A DNA stretch of 24,704 nt, from NCBI GenBank assembly GCA_035762005.1, contig DASTQA010000093.1:1-24704 (forward strand). Direction: 5' to 3'. This DNA comes from JAIBJN01 sp035762005. GTDB lineage: Bacteria > Actinomycetota > Thermoleophilia > Gaiellales > Gaiellaceae. Both the position numbers and the translations under genes were made by a program. Positions within the stretch are counted from its first letter, which is position 1. Every line of letters begins with the position of its first letter. Below are positions 8,522-15,774 of this stretch, in pieces. Below the pieces are notes generated by a model, which saw only the letters and a list, made by a program, of their open reading frames with translations, was not told the origin of the DNA and did not search any database.

Positions 8522-9216
8522 TGCCGGATCGCCGGTTGGCGTTCCTCCGCGAGCTGGAGCGGGCGGACGACGCCGTGGCGGTCGTGCTGGCCGAGCTCGA
8601 CGAGCTCGCCGAGGACTGCGAGGCCGTGCGCCTGCGCGCGCTCGAGCTCGAGGTCTTCTTCGTGCGGCTGCCCGGCGAGCGGGCGGCGGCGGCACAGGCC
8701 GTGGAGGAGAGCCGGCGCCGTGCGGTGCGGGCGCGGGAGGCGCTCGAGCGGGCGGAAGGCGCGCTCGCGGCGGTCCAGGCCCGCGGCGACGACGAGACCC
8801 TCGCCGCGGCCCGGCGCGCGCACGTGCGGGCGCGCGACACCCTCGCGGTCGACGAGCGGCTCGCCGCCGAGGCGGAGGAGCGCGCCGCCCGCCTCGAGGA
8901 GGAGGCCCGGGCGGCCGAGCAGGAGGCCGACGCGCTCGGACGGCGGGCGGCGGAGCTCGCGGCGGCCCTGCGGGAACGGCCGCGGCTCGCGCTCGAGGCG
9001 GGCGAGCCCGGCGAGCCGGGCCTCGCGGGCGTCGCCGAGTGGGGGACGCGAGCGCGGGCGGCGCTGCTCGTCGCGCGGAGCCAGCTCGCCTCGGAGCGCG
9101 ACGGCCTCGTCCGCCAGGCGAACGAGCTGGGCACGCTCGTCCTCGGCGAGCCGCTCACGGCGGCGAGCGCCGCCCTCGTCGCCCGTCGCGTGGAACGCGA
9201 GCTGGGCCCCGGCTGA
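8521..9216 (+). CDS. Coiled-coil protein coupled to rel, function unknown
   Basis: A 231-residue protein starting at ATG 8521, which shares its A with the TGA stop of rel. I recognise no family. Its first ~170 residues are almost entirely Ala, Glu, Arg and Leu in heptad-like spacing with very few Gly or Pro (for example RARDTLAVDERLAAEAEERA, LEEEARAAEQEADALGRRAA), which indicates a long coiled coil. A Gly/Pro hinge (GEPGEPG) follows near residue 160-170, then a shorter helical C-terminal part (LLVARSQLASERDGLVRQAN). It has no signal peptide or membrane segment. Such composition can arise by chance in high-GC DNA, but the exact TGATG junction, the run to a stop followed by a terminator hairpin, and the proper N-terminus support a real gene. 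A partner or regulator of Rel is possible but is only an inference from position. Confidence 0.7.
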   Translation: MPDRRLAFLRELERADDAVAVVLAELDELAEDCEAVRLRALELEVFFVRLPGERAAAAQAVEESRRRAVRAREALERAEGALAAVQARGDDETLAAARRAHVRARDTLAVDERLAAEAEERAARLEEEARAAEQEADALGRRAAELAAALRERPRLALEAGEPGEPGLAGVAEWGTRARAALLVARSQLASERDGLVRQANELGTLVLGEPLTAASAALVARRVERELGPG

Positions 9217-9263
9217 GCGGGCGTCAATCCGGACGAGGGACGCCGTCACCCTTTCCGGTCACT

Positions 9264-9296
9264 CGAACGAGGGATCGAGTCCCCCGTTCGGGGGAC
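9264..9296. terminator. Overlapping hairpins between convergent genes
   Basis: Two competing hairpins lie between the stop of the coiled-coil gene (9216) and the stop of the VOC gene (9312). One has a 10-bp stem with one mismatch (9264-9273 with 9281-9290). The other has a perfect 7-bp stem (GTCCCCC 9279-9285 with GGGGGAC 9290-9296, loop GTTC). They share bases, so only one can form at a time. Either could stop transcription on both strands. Confidence 0.5.
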
Positions 9297-9311
9297 GGAG
9301 GGCGCCGGCGA

Positions 9312-9734
9312 CTAGCCCGGGACGTACATGAGCTCGAGCTTGAGGCCGTCCGGGTCGTAGAAGAAGACGGCGTAGTAGCCCTCGCGGTACTGGGGGTACT
9401 CGGCCGGGCCGCTCTCGATCTCGGCTCCGTGCTCGCGAAGCCATGCCGCCCGCTCGTCGACCTCTGCCCGCGACCCGAGCTGGAAGGCGACGTGGTGGAC
9501 GCCGACTGCGTAGCGGTCGTAGGGCACGTGGTGCGCACTCGACTGCCGCTCGCGCAGGCCGAGCGCGAAGTTGCCGCTCGGCTCCTCGCCCGGCCGGGAG
9601 AGGTAGACGACTCGCTCACCGCGCTCGCCGGCGATCTCGCTCTCCCGGGTCAGGCCGAGGAGGTCGCGGTAGAAGGGGAGGCTCCGGTCGAGGGAGGTGA
9701 CGACGAGGTCGAGGTGGTCGAGCGCGCGGATCAC
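9312..9734 (-). CDS. VOC-superfamily (glyoxalase/dioxygenase-like) protein
   Basis: A 140-residue single vicinal-oxygen-chelate protein with two beta-alpha-beta-beta-beta modules. Candidate metal ligands are His7 (ALDHLDLV), His81 (GVHHVAFQL) and Glu134 (KLELMYVPG). The fourth site, usually a Glu at the end of module one, appears to be Ala or Leu (NFALGLR), so the centre may be incomplete or complete it from a partner chain. FYDPDGLKLEL is the typical family ending. The substrate cannot be told: glyoxalase I, dioxygenase and antibiotic-binding members look alike at this level. The start is GTG at 9734, overlapping the stop of the GAF gene by 4 bp (GTGA), so it is the third and last gene of a coupled operon. 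Confidence 0.85.
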   Translation of the reverse strand: MIRALDHLDLVVTSLDRSLPFYRDLLGLTRESEIAGERGERVVYLSRPGEEPSGNFALGLRERQSSAHHVPYDRYAVGVHHVAFQLGSRAEVDERAAWLREHGAEIESGPAEYPQYREGYYAVFFYDPDGLKLELMYVPG

Positions 9735-10234
9735 GGGCTCCAGGCCTCGCCGCGGGTGTCCCAGCCGACGAGGCAGTGCGGCGAGACGAGGACGGCGACG
9801 CGCTCGAGGAAGGCCCGGTCCTCCGGGCCGAACGCCCCGGGGAGGTCGGAGTCGACGTCGATCTCGCCGACGACGCGGCCCTCGTAGGAGATCGGGACGA
9901 CGATCTCGCTCCGCGTCGAGGCGAAGCAGGCGAGGTAGCGGTCGTCCGCGCGCACGTCGTCGACGACCTCGGTGACGCCGCTCGCCGCCGCGGCGCCGCA
10001 GATCCCGCTGCCGACGGGGATGCGGACGTGCTCGGTCGCCTGCGGGCCCTTCCACGGGCCGAGGACGAGCTCGTCGCCCTCGACGAGGTAGATGCCCACC
10101 CAGGAGTAGCGCTCGAAGCGGTCGTGCAGCACGTCGACGGTCTTGCGGAGGACGTCGTCCGCCTCGGCCTCGCGGTTGACGATCCGCTCGACGGCGGCGA
10201 GGGCGCCCCGGTACGTGTCCGCCGTCGCGCTCAC
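9731..10234 (-). CDS. GAF-domain protein, free methionine-(R)-sulfoxide reductase-like
   Basis: A 167-residue single GAF domain resembling fRMsr (E. coli YebR/MsrC), which reduces free methionine-R-sulfoxide. Visible family features are WVGIYLVEGDELVLGPWKG (45-63), VRIPVGSGICGAAA (70-83), YLACFAST (100-107), EIVVPISYEGRVVGEIDVDS (110-129) and FGPEDRAFLE. Of the three Cys of the E. coli enzyme, the ones in GxCG (Cys79) and LACxAS (Cys103, the catalytic position) are present. The third, before VRIP, is His69 here. It ends with an extra tail that includes Cys154. The start is GTG 10234, overlapping the thioesterase stop by 4 bp (GTGA). A signalling or ligand-binding GAF role is the alternative, but similarity to fRMsr is strong across the whole length. 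Confidence 0.82.
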   Translation of the reverse strand: MSATADTYRGALAAVERIVNREAEADDVLRKTVDVLHDRFERYSWVGIYLVEGDELVLGPWKGPQATEHVRIPVGSGICGAAAASGVTEVVDDVRADDRYLACFASTRSEIVVPISYEGRVVGEIDVDSDLPGAFGPEDRAFLERVAVLVSPHCLVGWDTRGEAWSP

Positions 10235-10695
10235 GCCGGCACCGCCGTCTCCAGGTCCGACCCCTCGAAAGCGGCCACGGCGCGGCGGTAATCCTCGGGG
10301 ACGGGCACGGGTCGCCGGCCGGCCGCCGAGACGAGCACGAGGGTCTGCTCGGCCGTGCACATGAGCGCGTCGTCGTCCACGCGGTAGGCGCAGAAAGCGC
10401 TCGTGAGGCTCGTCCGCCCGATCCGCTTCGTGCGCACGAAGACCTCGAGGAGGTCGTCGAAGCGGGCGGGCGCCTCGTAGACGACCGTCGAGGCCCGCAT
10501 GACGAGCTCCTCCGGGCCCGCCTCCCGCTCGAGCAGGCCGAGGTGCCGCGCGTACTCCACCCGGGCCTGGTCGAAGTAGGGGAGGTAGCGGCCGTAGTAG
10601 ACGATCCCCTGCGCGTCCGTGTCGGAGAAGCCGACGCGCGTGAAGGACGAGAACTTGAAGGGCGGCTTACGGTCCGTCACCCGGCCGAGCTCCAT
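10231..10695 (-). CDS. Hotdog-fold acyl-CoA thioesterase (4HBT/YbgC family)
   Basis: A 154-residue thioesterase of the 4-hydroxybenzoyl-CoA thioesterase family. The signature FSDTDAQGIVYYGRYLPYFD (23-42) contains the conserved Asp (Asp27, probable catalytic residue) and is followed by QARVEYARHLG, the helix of the hotdog fold. Hydrolysis of an acyl-CoA thioester in the cytoplasm is expected; the acyl group is not known. It is first of three genes joined by GTGA overlaps (thioesterase, GAF/fRMsr-like, VOC). Start ATG 10695. A TAGGAT box ends 8 nt before it and no Shine-Dalgarno site is present, so the message is probably leaderless or nearly so. It diverges from the M14 peptidase gene. Confidence 0.88.
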   Translation of the reverse strand: MELGRVTDRKPPFKFSSFTRVGFSDTDAQGIVYYGRYLPYFDQARVEYARHLGLLEREAGPEELVMRASTVVYEAPARFDDLLEVFVRTKRIGRTSLTSAFCAYRVDDDALMCTAEQTLVLVSAAGRRPVPVPEDYRRAVAAFEGSDLETAVPA

Positions 10696-10703
10696 GGCGC
10701 GAA

Positions 10704-10709
10704 ATCCTA
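10704..10709 (-). promoter_or_regulatory. -10 box of the thioesterase operon
   Basis: TAGGAT on the minus strand, 8 nt before the ATG at 10695. It predicts a leader of only 1-2 nt. It faces away from the promoter at 10723-10751; the two lie within about 50 bp, so a regulator bound here could act on both. Confidence 0.45.
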
Positions 10710-10722
10710 CTCGGCGAGCGGG

Positions 10723-10751
10723 TTGACCCCTGTCGAGCGATCTGCCAGTCT
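10723..10751 (+). promoter_or_regulatory. Promoter of the M14 carboxypeptidase gene
   Basis: TTGACC (10723-10728), 17-nt spacer, CAGTCT (10746-10751) with TGC just before it. The -35 box is strong and the -10 box weak. The layout (17-nt spacer, TGC extension, CCGGGA block about 20 nt downstream) matches the promoters at 108-136 and 2150-2178. Predicted leader of about 30 nt with AAGGGGGA (10778-10785) ahead of the ATG. Confidence 0.45.
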
Positions 10752-10787
10752 TGCGCGGTTTCGTCCATCCGGGAACAAGGGGGAAGC

Positions 10788-13700
10788 ATGAGACGATGGG
10801 TGCTGCTGGTTTGCGCCCTGACCGCCGGGCTCGTCTTCAGCGGAAACGCGCTCGCGGTCAGCAAGCACGGACTCGATCTCTACACGACCACGGTCGATGC
10901 GGCGACCGCCGGTGATCTCGCGCAGGAGGGGTACGACATCGCCTCCGCGCGCGAGGTGACCGCCGGCGTGCAGCTCGACCTCGTCCTCTCGCAGAGCGAG
11001 CGCGCGAAGCTCGCGGAAGAGGGCGTGAAGGTGAAGCTCCGGCGCGACCGGAGGGGCCGGTCTGCGAGCGAGCGTGCGCTCGTCCAGGCGAACGGTGGGT
11101 ACAACGTCTACCGCTCGTGGGACGAGCCGGGCGGGATCCGGGACGAGCTCTACAGGCTCGCCCGGCGAAACCCGCAGATCCTCAAGCTCGAGGTGCTCGG
11201 CCACTCGGTGCAGGGCCGGGAGATCATCGCCCTCAAGATGACGCAGGGCGCGCGCGGGACCCCTGACGGCACGCGTCCCGCCGTGATGTACATGTCGAAC
11301 ATCCACGCCCGCGAGTGGATCTCCGTCGAGGTCAACCGCCGCCTGCTCCACTGGTTCGTCGATCGGTGGCGGGCCAACGACCGCAAGGTGCGCAAGTGGC
11401 TCCAGACCCGCGAGCTGTGGTTCGTGATCTCGGCCAACCCGGACGGGTACCAGTACACGTTCGACGTGGAGCGCCTCTGGCGGAAGAACCTCCGCGACAA
11501 CAACGCGGACGGCGTCATCACGAACGGTGACGGCGTCGATCTCAACCGCAACTACGAGACGAAGTGGGGCTGGGACAACGAGGGCTCGTCGGACATCACC
11601 GCGAGCGAGACCTACCGCGGTCCGTCCCCCGCCTCCGAGCCGGAGGTGATCGCCTCGCAGGAGGTCATGGACCGGATCGGGTTCGAGTTCCTGCTCACGT
11701 ACCACTCCTACGGGCCCCTGCTCCTCTACCCGTACGGCTGGCAGGTGCAGACGCCCTCGGCCGACGATCCGCTCTACGTCGCCTACACGGGGACGGACGC
11801 TGACCCGGCCGTTCCCGGCTTCGACCCCGGGGTGGCGGCCGACCTCTACATGACGAACGGGACGACGGACGACTACTCGTACACCGAGACGGGCGCACTG
11901 AGCTGGACGCCCGAGCTGAACGAGGGCTGCGAAGGCTGCGGCTTCGTCTTCCCGGACGACGAGGACCTCGTCCAGGCGGAGTTCGAGCGGAACCTCCCCT
12001 TCGCGCTCGACCTCGTCCGCTCCGCGCCGAACCCAGCGAAGCCGAAGTCTCACCTCGGGAACACGGTGGAGCCGTTCTACCTCGACGTCTCTGAGGTCGA
12101 CCCGGAGAAGACGAACAACCCGATGAGCGACTTCACGTTCGAGGTCTCCTACGGCGACCCGCAGCCCGTGCGGGTGCTCGCGAAGCGGAGCGTCGGGGAG
12201 GTCACGCTCAAGTACCAGGTCGACGGCGGGGCGGTCCAGAGCGCACCCACCGCAGAGTGGGAAGGCGGCGACCGCTGGGGCGACGAAGGGGACTTCTACT
12301 ACCACGTCGTCGAAGGCGTCGTCACCGGGACGGAGCCCGGCGACACGGTGAAGGTGTGGTTCGAGGGCGCGAATGGCGCGACGAGCGACTCGTTCGAGTA
12401 CACGGCCGAGTCGGAGTCCGGGAACGACGTCCTCGTCCTCGCGGCGGAGGACTACTCGGGCATCACGGGCGGCTACCCGGCCGGCCCTCGGCCCTTCCTG
12501 CTCTCCTACTACGCGGACGCGCTGGCGGCGAACGGCGTCGGCTTCGACGTCTACGACGTCGACGCGCACGACCGCACCGCTCCGAGCCTCCTGGGCGTCC
12601 TCTCGCACTACGACGCCGTCGTCTGGTACACGGGCGAGGACGTCGTCACCCGCGACACGGGCATGATCGCCGGAACTGCGTCACGGCTTGCGAACGACGA
12701 GATGCTCGCGGTCCGCGCGTACCTGAACGAGGGCGGCGGCCTGCTCTATACGGGCAAGTACGCCGGCTTCCAGTACGCGTTCGGCTACGCGTTCGACATC
12801 GAGGCGAACCGGGCGTGCGGCGTTGATCCGGACGCGGGCTGCCAGCCGCTCTCGGACGACTTCCTCCAGTACTACCTCGGTGCCTATGTCTTCAACTTCG
12901 GCGCGGGCGTGACCGAGGCGGGGGACATCTACGACGTGAACGGCCTCGACACGCCGTTCGCGGGGACGAGCTGGAGCATCAACGGTCCGGACAGCGCCGA
13001 CAACCAGGACGTGGCGAACTCGTTCATCACGACGAGCGGGATCTTGCCGCCCTCGATGTTCCCGCAGTTCACGAGCTGGGCGTCGGCGCGGTACGACCGG
13101 CCCGGTGGGCCCTTCGACCCGCACACGGGTGACTACTACGCGTACTCCCAGATCGCCGACGTCTCCTACAAGCGGCTCACCCGGACGGTCGACGTGCCCG
13201 CGGCCGGCGGCGAGCTCACGTTCTGGACGTCGTACGACACCGAGGCGGACTGGGACTACCTCTTCGTGGAGGCCCGGACGCCCGGCGGCGACGACTGGAC
13301 GACGCTCCCGGACCTGAACGGCCACACGACCCAGGACACGGGCCAGAGCTGCCTGAGCGCGAATTCGGGCGGCTGGCGAACTCTGCACCCGTTCCTCGAC
13401 CACTACCAGACCCAGACCGGGCCTGACACGTGCGATCCCTCCGGCACGACCGGCGACTGGAACGCCGCCTCCGGCTCGTCCGGTGGATGGCAGCAGTGGC
13501 GGGTCGACCTGGGCGAGTGGGCAGGCGGGCAGGTCGAGATCTCGATCTCGTACGCCTCCGACTGGGCGACCCAGGGCCTCGGCGTCTTCGTCGACGACAT
13601 CGTCACGCCGACGGGCGCAGGCTCGACCTCGTTCGAGGAGGACGCGGACCCGATGGACGGGTGGCTGCAGACCGAGTCGCCCGCGGGGAGCGCCCCGAAC

Positions 13701-13880
13701 TCGAACACGTGGATCCGTACGACCGCCGCGGGCTTCCCCGAGGCGGCCGTCGTGGCCTCGGCGCCTCCGGATGCCGAGTACAAGACCCTCTACATGGGCT
13801 TCGGCTTCGAGGGCGTGAGCGGGGCCGCGACCCGGGCCGATCTCATGGACCGGGCGCTGGACTACCTGCTCGATCCGTAG
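10788..13880 (+). CDS. Exported M14 zinc carboxypeptidase, large multidomain
   Basis: A 1030-residue predicted secreted protein with a signal peptide (residues 1-23, MRRWVLLVCALTAGLVF then ALA). A short propeptide-like region follows, then the M14 carboxypeptidase domain from about 105 to 405. Zinc ligands are His173 and Glu176 in NIHAREW and His306 in LTYHSYG. Substrate-binding Asn253-Arg254 lie in DLNRNYE and the catalytic Glu376 in WTPELNEG. All expected residues are present. Residues about 415-530 look like a beta-sandwich domain. About 545-715 start NDVLVLAAEDYSG and include a GGGLLYTGKYAGF segment resembling a GATase-like/Rossmann fold. About 790-980 resemble the all-beta domain of immune inhibitor A-type secreted peptidases (WDYLFVEAR, then VFVDDI). 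Start ATG 10788 with an AAGGGGGA site. It is monocistronic, ending at a convergent terminator. Confidence 0.92.
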   Translation: MRRWVLLVCALTAGLVFSGNALAVSKHGLDLYTTTVDAATAGDLAQEGYDIASAREVTAGVQLDLVLSQSERAKLAEEGVKVKLRRDRRGRSASERALVQANGGYNVYRSWDEPGGIRDELYRLARRNPQILKLEVLGHSVQGREIIALKMTQGARGTPDGTRPAVMYMSNIHAREWISVEVNRRLLHWFVDRWRANDRKVRKWLQTRELWFVISANPDGYQYTFDVERLWRKNLRDNNADGVITNGDGVDLNRNYETKWGWDNEGSSDITASETYRGPSPASEPEVIASQEVMDRIGFEFLLTYHSYGPLLLYPYGWQVQTPSADDPLYVAYTGTDADPAVPGFDPGVAADLYMTNGTTDDYSYTETGALSWTPELNEGCEGCGFVFPDDEDLVQAEFERNLPFALDLVRSAPNPAKPKSHLGNTVEPFYLDVSEVDPEKTNNPMSDFTFEVSYGDPQPVRVLAKRSVGEVTLKYQVDGGAVQSAPTAEWEGGDRWGDEGDFYYHVVEGVVTGTEPGDTVKVWFEGANGATSDSFEYTAESESGNDVLVLAAEDYSGITGGYPAGPRPFLLSYYADALAANGVGFDVYDVDAHDRTAPSLLGVLSHYDAVVWYTGEDVVTRDTGMIAGTASRLANDEMLAVRAYLNEGGGLLYTGKYAGFQYAFGYAFDIEANRACGVDPDAGCQPLSDDFLQYYLGAYVFNFGAGVTEAGDIYDVNGLDTPFAGTSWSINGPDSADNQDVANSFITTSGILPPSMFPQFTSWASARYDRPGGPFDPHTGDYYAYSQIADVSYKRLTRTVDVPAAGGELTFWTSYDTEADWDYLFVEARTPGGDDWTTLPDLNGHTTQDTGQSCLSANSGGWRTLHPFLDHYQTQTGPDTCDPSGTTGDWNAASGSSGGWQQWRVDLGEWAGGQVEISISYASDWATQGLGVFVDDIVTPTGAGSTSFEEDADPMDGWLQTESPAGSAPNSNTWIRTTAAGFPEAAVVASAPPDAEYKTLYMGFGFEGVSGAATRADLMDRALDYLLDP

Positions 13881-13897
13881 ACGAGCGGGAGGATGTG

Positions 13898-13921
13898 GGG
13901 GCGGGGCTTCGGCCCCGCCTC
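13898..13921. terminator. UUCG-capped hairpin between convergent genes
   Basis: The stem GGCGGGGC (13900-13907) pairs with GCCCCGCC (13912-13919) around a TTCG tetraloop, an exceptionally stable loop. Flanking G-T and G-C pairs extend it to 13898-13921. It follows the M14 stop (13880) and touches the stop codon of the minus-strand phosphohexomutase gene, so it can act on both strands. Confidence 0.7.
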
Positions 13922-15288
13922 TACCCCTGCCCGCCGCCGTCGCCGCGGATGACGGCGAGGGCCTCGTCGCGCTTGCGCTCCATGAGGCCGCGGTCGAGTG
14001 CCTCGAGGTTGAGGCGGATGAGCGGCTCCGTGTTCGAGGGCCGCACGTTCAGGTGCCAATCCTCGCCGGTCACGGAGACGCCGTCGAGGTGGGAGATCTC
14101 CCCCTGGTCGGCGAAGTGCTCCTTCAGCGTCTGGAGGGTGAGCGCGACGTCGTCGACGGGCGAGTTGATCTCGCCGGTGAGGAAGTAGCGCTCCCGGTAG
14201 GGGGCGAGGACCTCGGAGAGGCTCTCGCCGCGCCGGGAGACGAGCTCGAGCAGGAGGAGCGCCGGGATCGTGCCCGAGTCCGCCTGGTAGAAGTCGCGGA
14301 AGTAGTAGTGGCCCGAGACCTCGCCGGCGAAGGCGGCGTCCACCTCGCGCATGAGGTGCTTGATGAAGGCGTGGCCGACGCGGCTCGCGACCGCCGTGCC
14401 GCCGGCCTGCTCGACCGTGTCCCGGACGGCCCAGCTGGCGCGGACGTCGTAGATGACCGTCGCCCCAGGCTCCTTCTCGAGGAGCGAGGCGGCGAGCAGC
14501 GCGGTCACGAAGTCGCCGGGCACGAACTCGCCGCCGTCGTCGACGAAGAAGCAGCGGTCGGCGTCTCCGTCGAACGCGATGCCGAGGTCGGCGCCCTCCT
14601 CCCGCACCTTCGCCACGATGAAGCGCCTGTTCTCCTCGAGCAGCGGGTTCGGCTCGTGGTTCGGGAAGGCGCCGTCGGGCTCGAAGAAGCAGCGCACCGG
14701 CTCGATCGGCAGGCGGTCGAGGAGCGGCGGCAGCATCGCGCCGGCCATCCCGTTCGCCGCGTCGAAGACGACCCGCAGGGGCCGGACGGCGTCCGGGTCG
14801 ACGAAGGACAGGACATTGGCGGCGAAGCCCGGGTAGGCGTCGTGCTCCCGGACGCGCGCTCGAGCCCCGCCGCGTGAGGGGCGTTCGAGCGACCTCGCCC
14901 GGTCGCGGATCGCCGGCAGGCCGGAGTCGCCGCCCACCGGGAGCGCACCCCGGCGGACGATCTTCATCCCGGTGTACTCCTTCGGGTTGTGCGAGGCGGT
15001 GACGGCGATCCCGCCGTCGAGGCCGAGCTCGCCGACGGCGAAGTAGAGCATCTCGGTCCCGACCATCCCGATGTCGACCACCTCGACGCCGGCGTCGGCC
15101 GCTCCCTCGATGACCGCCGCCGCCATCGCCGGTGAGGAGAGGCGCATGTCGCGGCCGACCGCGATCGCCTTCGGCTCGAAGTGCTCCGCGTAGGCCCGCC
15201 CGATCGCATAGCCGCCGTCCTCGTCGAGCTCGGACGGGTAGAGGCCGCGGACGTCGTACGCCTTGAAGACCTTGGGGTCTAGGGCCAT
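13921..15288 (-). CDS. Phosphomannomutase/phosphoglucomutase
   Basis: A 455-residue alpha-D-phosphohexomutase that interconverts hexose 6- and 1-phosphates for nucleotide-sugar, glycan and polysaccharide synthesis. All four family motifs are present: AVTASHNP with the phospho-serine (Ser99), FDGDADR for Mg2+ (239-245), GEVSGHYYF for sugar recognition (322-330) and RPSNTEPLIRL for phosphate binding (416-426). The GEVSGH loop fits a dual mannose/glucose enzyme; the true preference cannot be read from sequence. Start ATG 15288, which overlaps the end of the HIT gene by 10 bp. It is the third gene of the corA-HIT-mutase operon. A TAGACT box 9 nt before the start, inside the HIT gene, may give an extra internal transcript. 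Confidence 0.93.
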   Translation of the reverse strand: MALDPKVFKAYDVRGLYPSELDEDGGYAIGRAYAEHFEPKAIAVGRDMRLSSPAMAAAVIEGAADAGVEVVDIGMVGTEMLYFAVGELGLDGGIAVTASHNPKEYTGMKIVRRGALPVGGDSGLPAIRDRARSLERPSRGGARARVREHDAYPGFAANVLSFVDPDAVRPLRVVFDAANGMAGAMLPPLLDRLPIEPVRCFFEPDGAFPNHEPNPLLEENRRFIVAKVREEGADLGIAFDGDADRCFFVDDGGEFVPGDFVTALLAASLLEKEPGATVIYDVRASWAVRDTVEQAGGTAVASRVGHAFIKHLMREVDAAFAGEVSGHYYFRDFYQADSGTIPALLLLELVSRRGESLSEVLAPYRERYFLTGEINSPVDDVALTLQTLKEHFADQGEISHLDGVSVTGEDWHLNVRPSNTEPLIRLNLEALDRGLMERKRDEALAVIRGDGGGQG

Positions 15289-15752
15289 GCGTCGGCGAGT
15301 CTACGCCGGGTCTCCTCCAGGGCCTCCGGCAGGACCTTGACGTCGGCGAGGACCGGCATGAAGTTCGTGTCGCCGGCCCAGCGCGGGACGAGGTGCAGGT
15401 GGACGTGGTCGACGACCCCGGCGCCGGCGATGCGACCGAGGTTCCAGCCGACGTTGTAGCCCTGGGGGGCCATCACGTCCGCGAGGACGCCGAGGGCGGT
15501 CCCGGCCAGGCGGTGGATCTCGAGGGCCTCCTCCGCGCCGAGCGCCGCGAAGTCGCCCTCGTGCCGGTAGGCGGCGACCATCAGGTGCCCGGAGGCGTAC
15601 GGATACCTGTTCAGGAGGACGAACGCGCGCTCCCCGCGGCGCACGACGAGGCCGTCGTCGCCGAGCCCCGGCGCGCGGCAGAACACGCAACCCTCCTGCT
15701 CGTCGGCGGAGCGGATGTACTCGAGCCGCCAGGGCGCCCAGAGCTGCTTCAC
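15279..15752 (-). CDS. HIT-family protein, Ap4A phosphorylase/hydrolase type
   Basis: A 157-residue histidine-triad protein. It begins MKQLWAPWRLEYI, the typical start of the actinobacterial Ap4A phosphorylase-like group (as Mycobacterium Rv2613c). CVFC (22-25) is a likely half of a zinc site. NRYPYASGHLMVA (48-60) is typical HIT core, and DHVHLHLVPRW (115-125) carries the triad His116, His118 and His120, the last expected to be the nucleotidyl-carrying residue's neighbourhood. It probably cleaves diadenosine tetraphosphate or a related dinucleotide in the cytoplasm. Start GTG 15752: of three GTG triplets in the 11-bp repeat, only this one is in frame. There is no Shine-Dalgarno site, so translation probably depends on ribosomes finishing corA 18 nt upstream. 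Confidence 0.9.
   Translation of the reverse strand: MKQLWAPWRLEYIRSADEQEGCVFCRAPGLGDDGLVVRRGERAFVLLNRYPYASGHLMVAAYRHEGDFAALGAEEALEIHRLAGTALGVLADVMAPQGYNVGWNLGRIAGAGVVDHVHLHLVPRWAGDTNFMPVLADVKVLPEALEETRRRLADAWP
15298..15303 (-). promoter_or_regulatory. Candidate internal -10 box before the phosphohexomutase
   Basis: TAGACT on the minus strand, 9 nt before the ATG at 15288 and inside the last codons of the HIT gene. It could produce a nearly leaderless mutase message separate from the operon transcript. No -35 box is evident. Confidence 0.3.
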
Positions 15753-15774
15753 AGCTGCTTCACAGCTGCTTCAC
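15742..15774 (-). repeat. Perfect 3 x 11-bp tandem repeat at the corA/HIT junction
   Basis: Three identical head-to-tail copies of AGCTGCTTCAC (plus strand) at 15742-15752, 15753-15763 and 15764-15774. Read on the coding strand each copy is GTGAAGCAGCT. The first contains the corA stop as GTGA, and the last supplies the GTG start of the HIT gene. Eleven is not a multiple of three, so the three GTGs are in three different frames. Confidence 0.95.

Noticed and set aside
3785..8695. Very long minus-strand open frame opposite recJ and rel
   Set aside because: It is rich in Arg, Leu, Val, Asp and Glu with no family motif and runs antisense to two certain genes. High GC makes stops rare in such frames.
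10707..12608. Long minus-strand open frame opposite the M14 peptidase gene
   Set aside because: Composition and lack of any motif mark it as an antisense shadow; the plus strand carries a complete M14 domain.
15742..15774. The 11-bp tandem repeats as a CRISPR or regulatory-protein array
   Set aside because: There are no spacers and only three adjacent copies; they are a simple tandem duplication at a gene junction.
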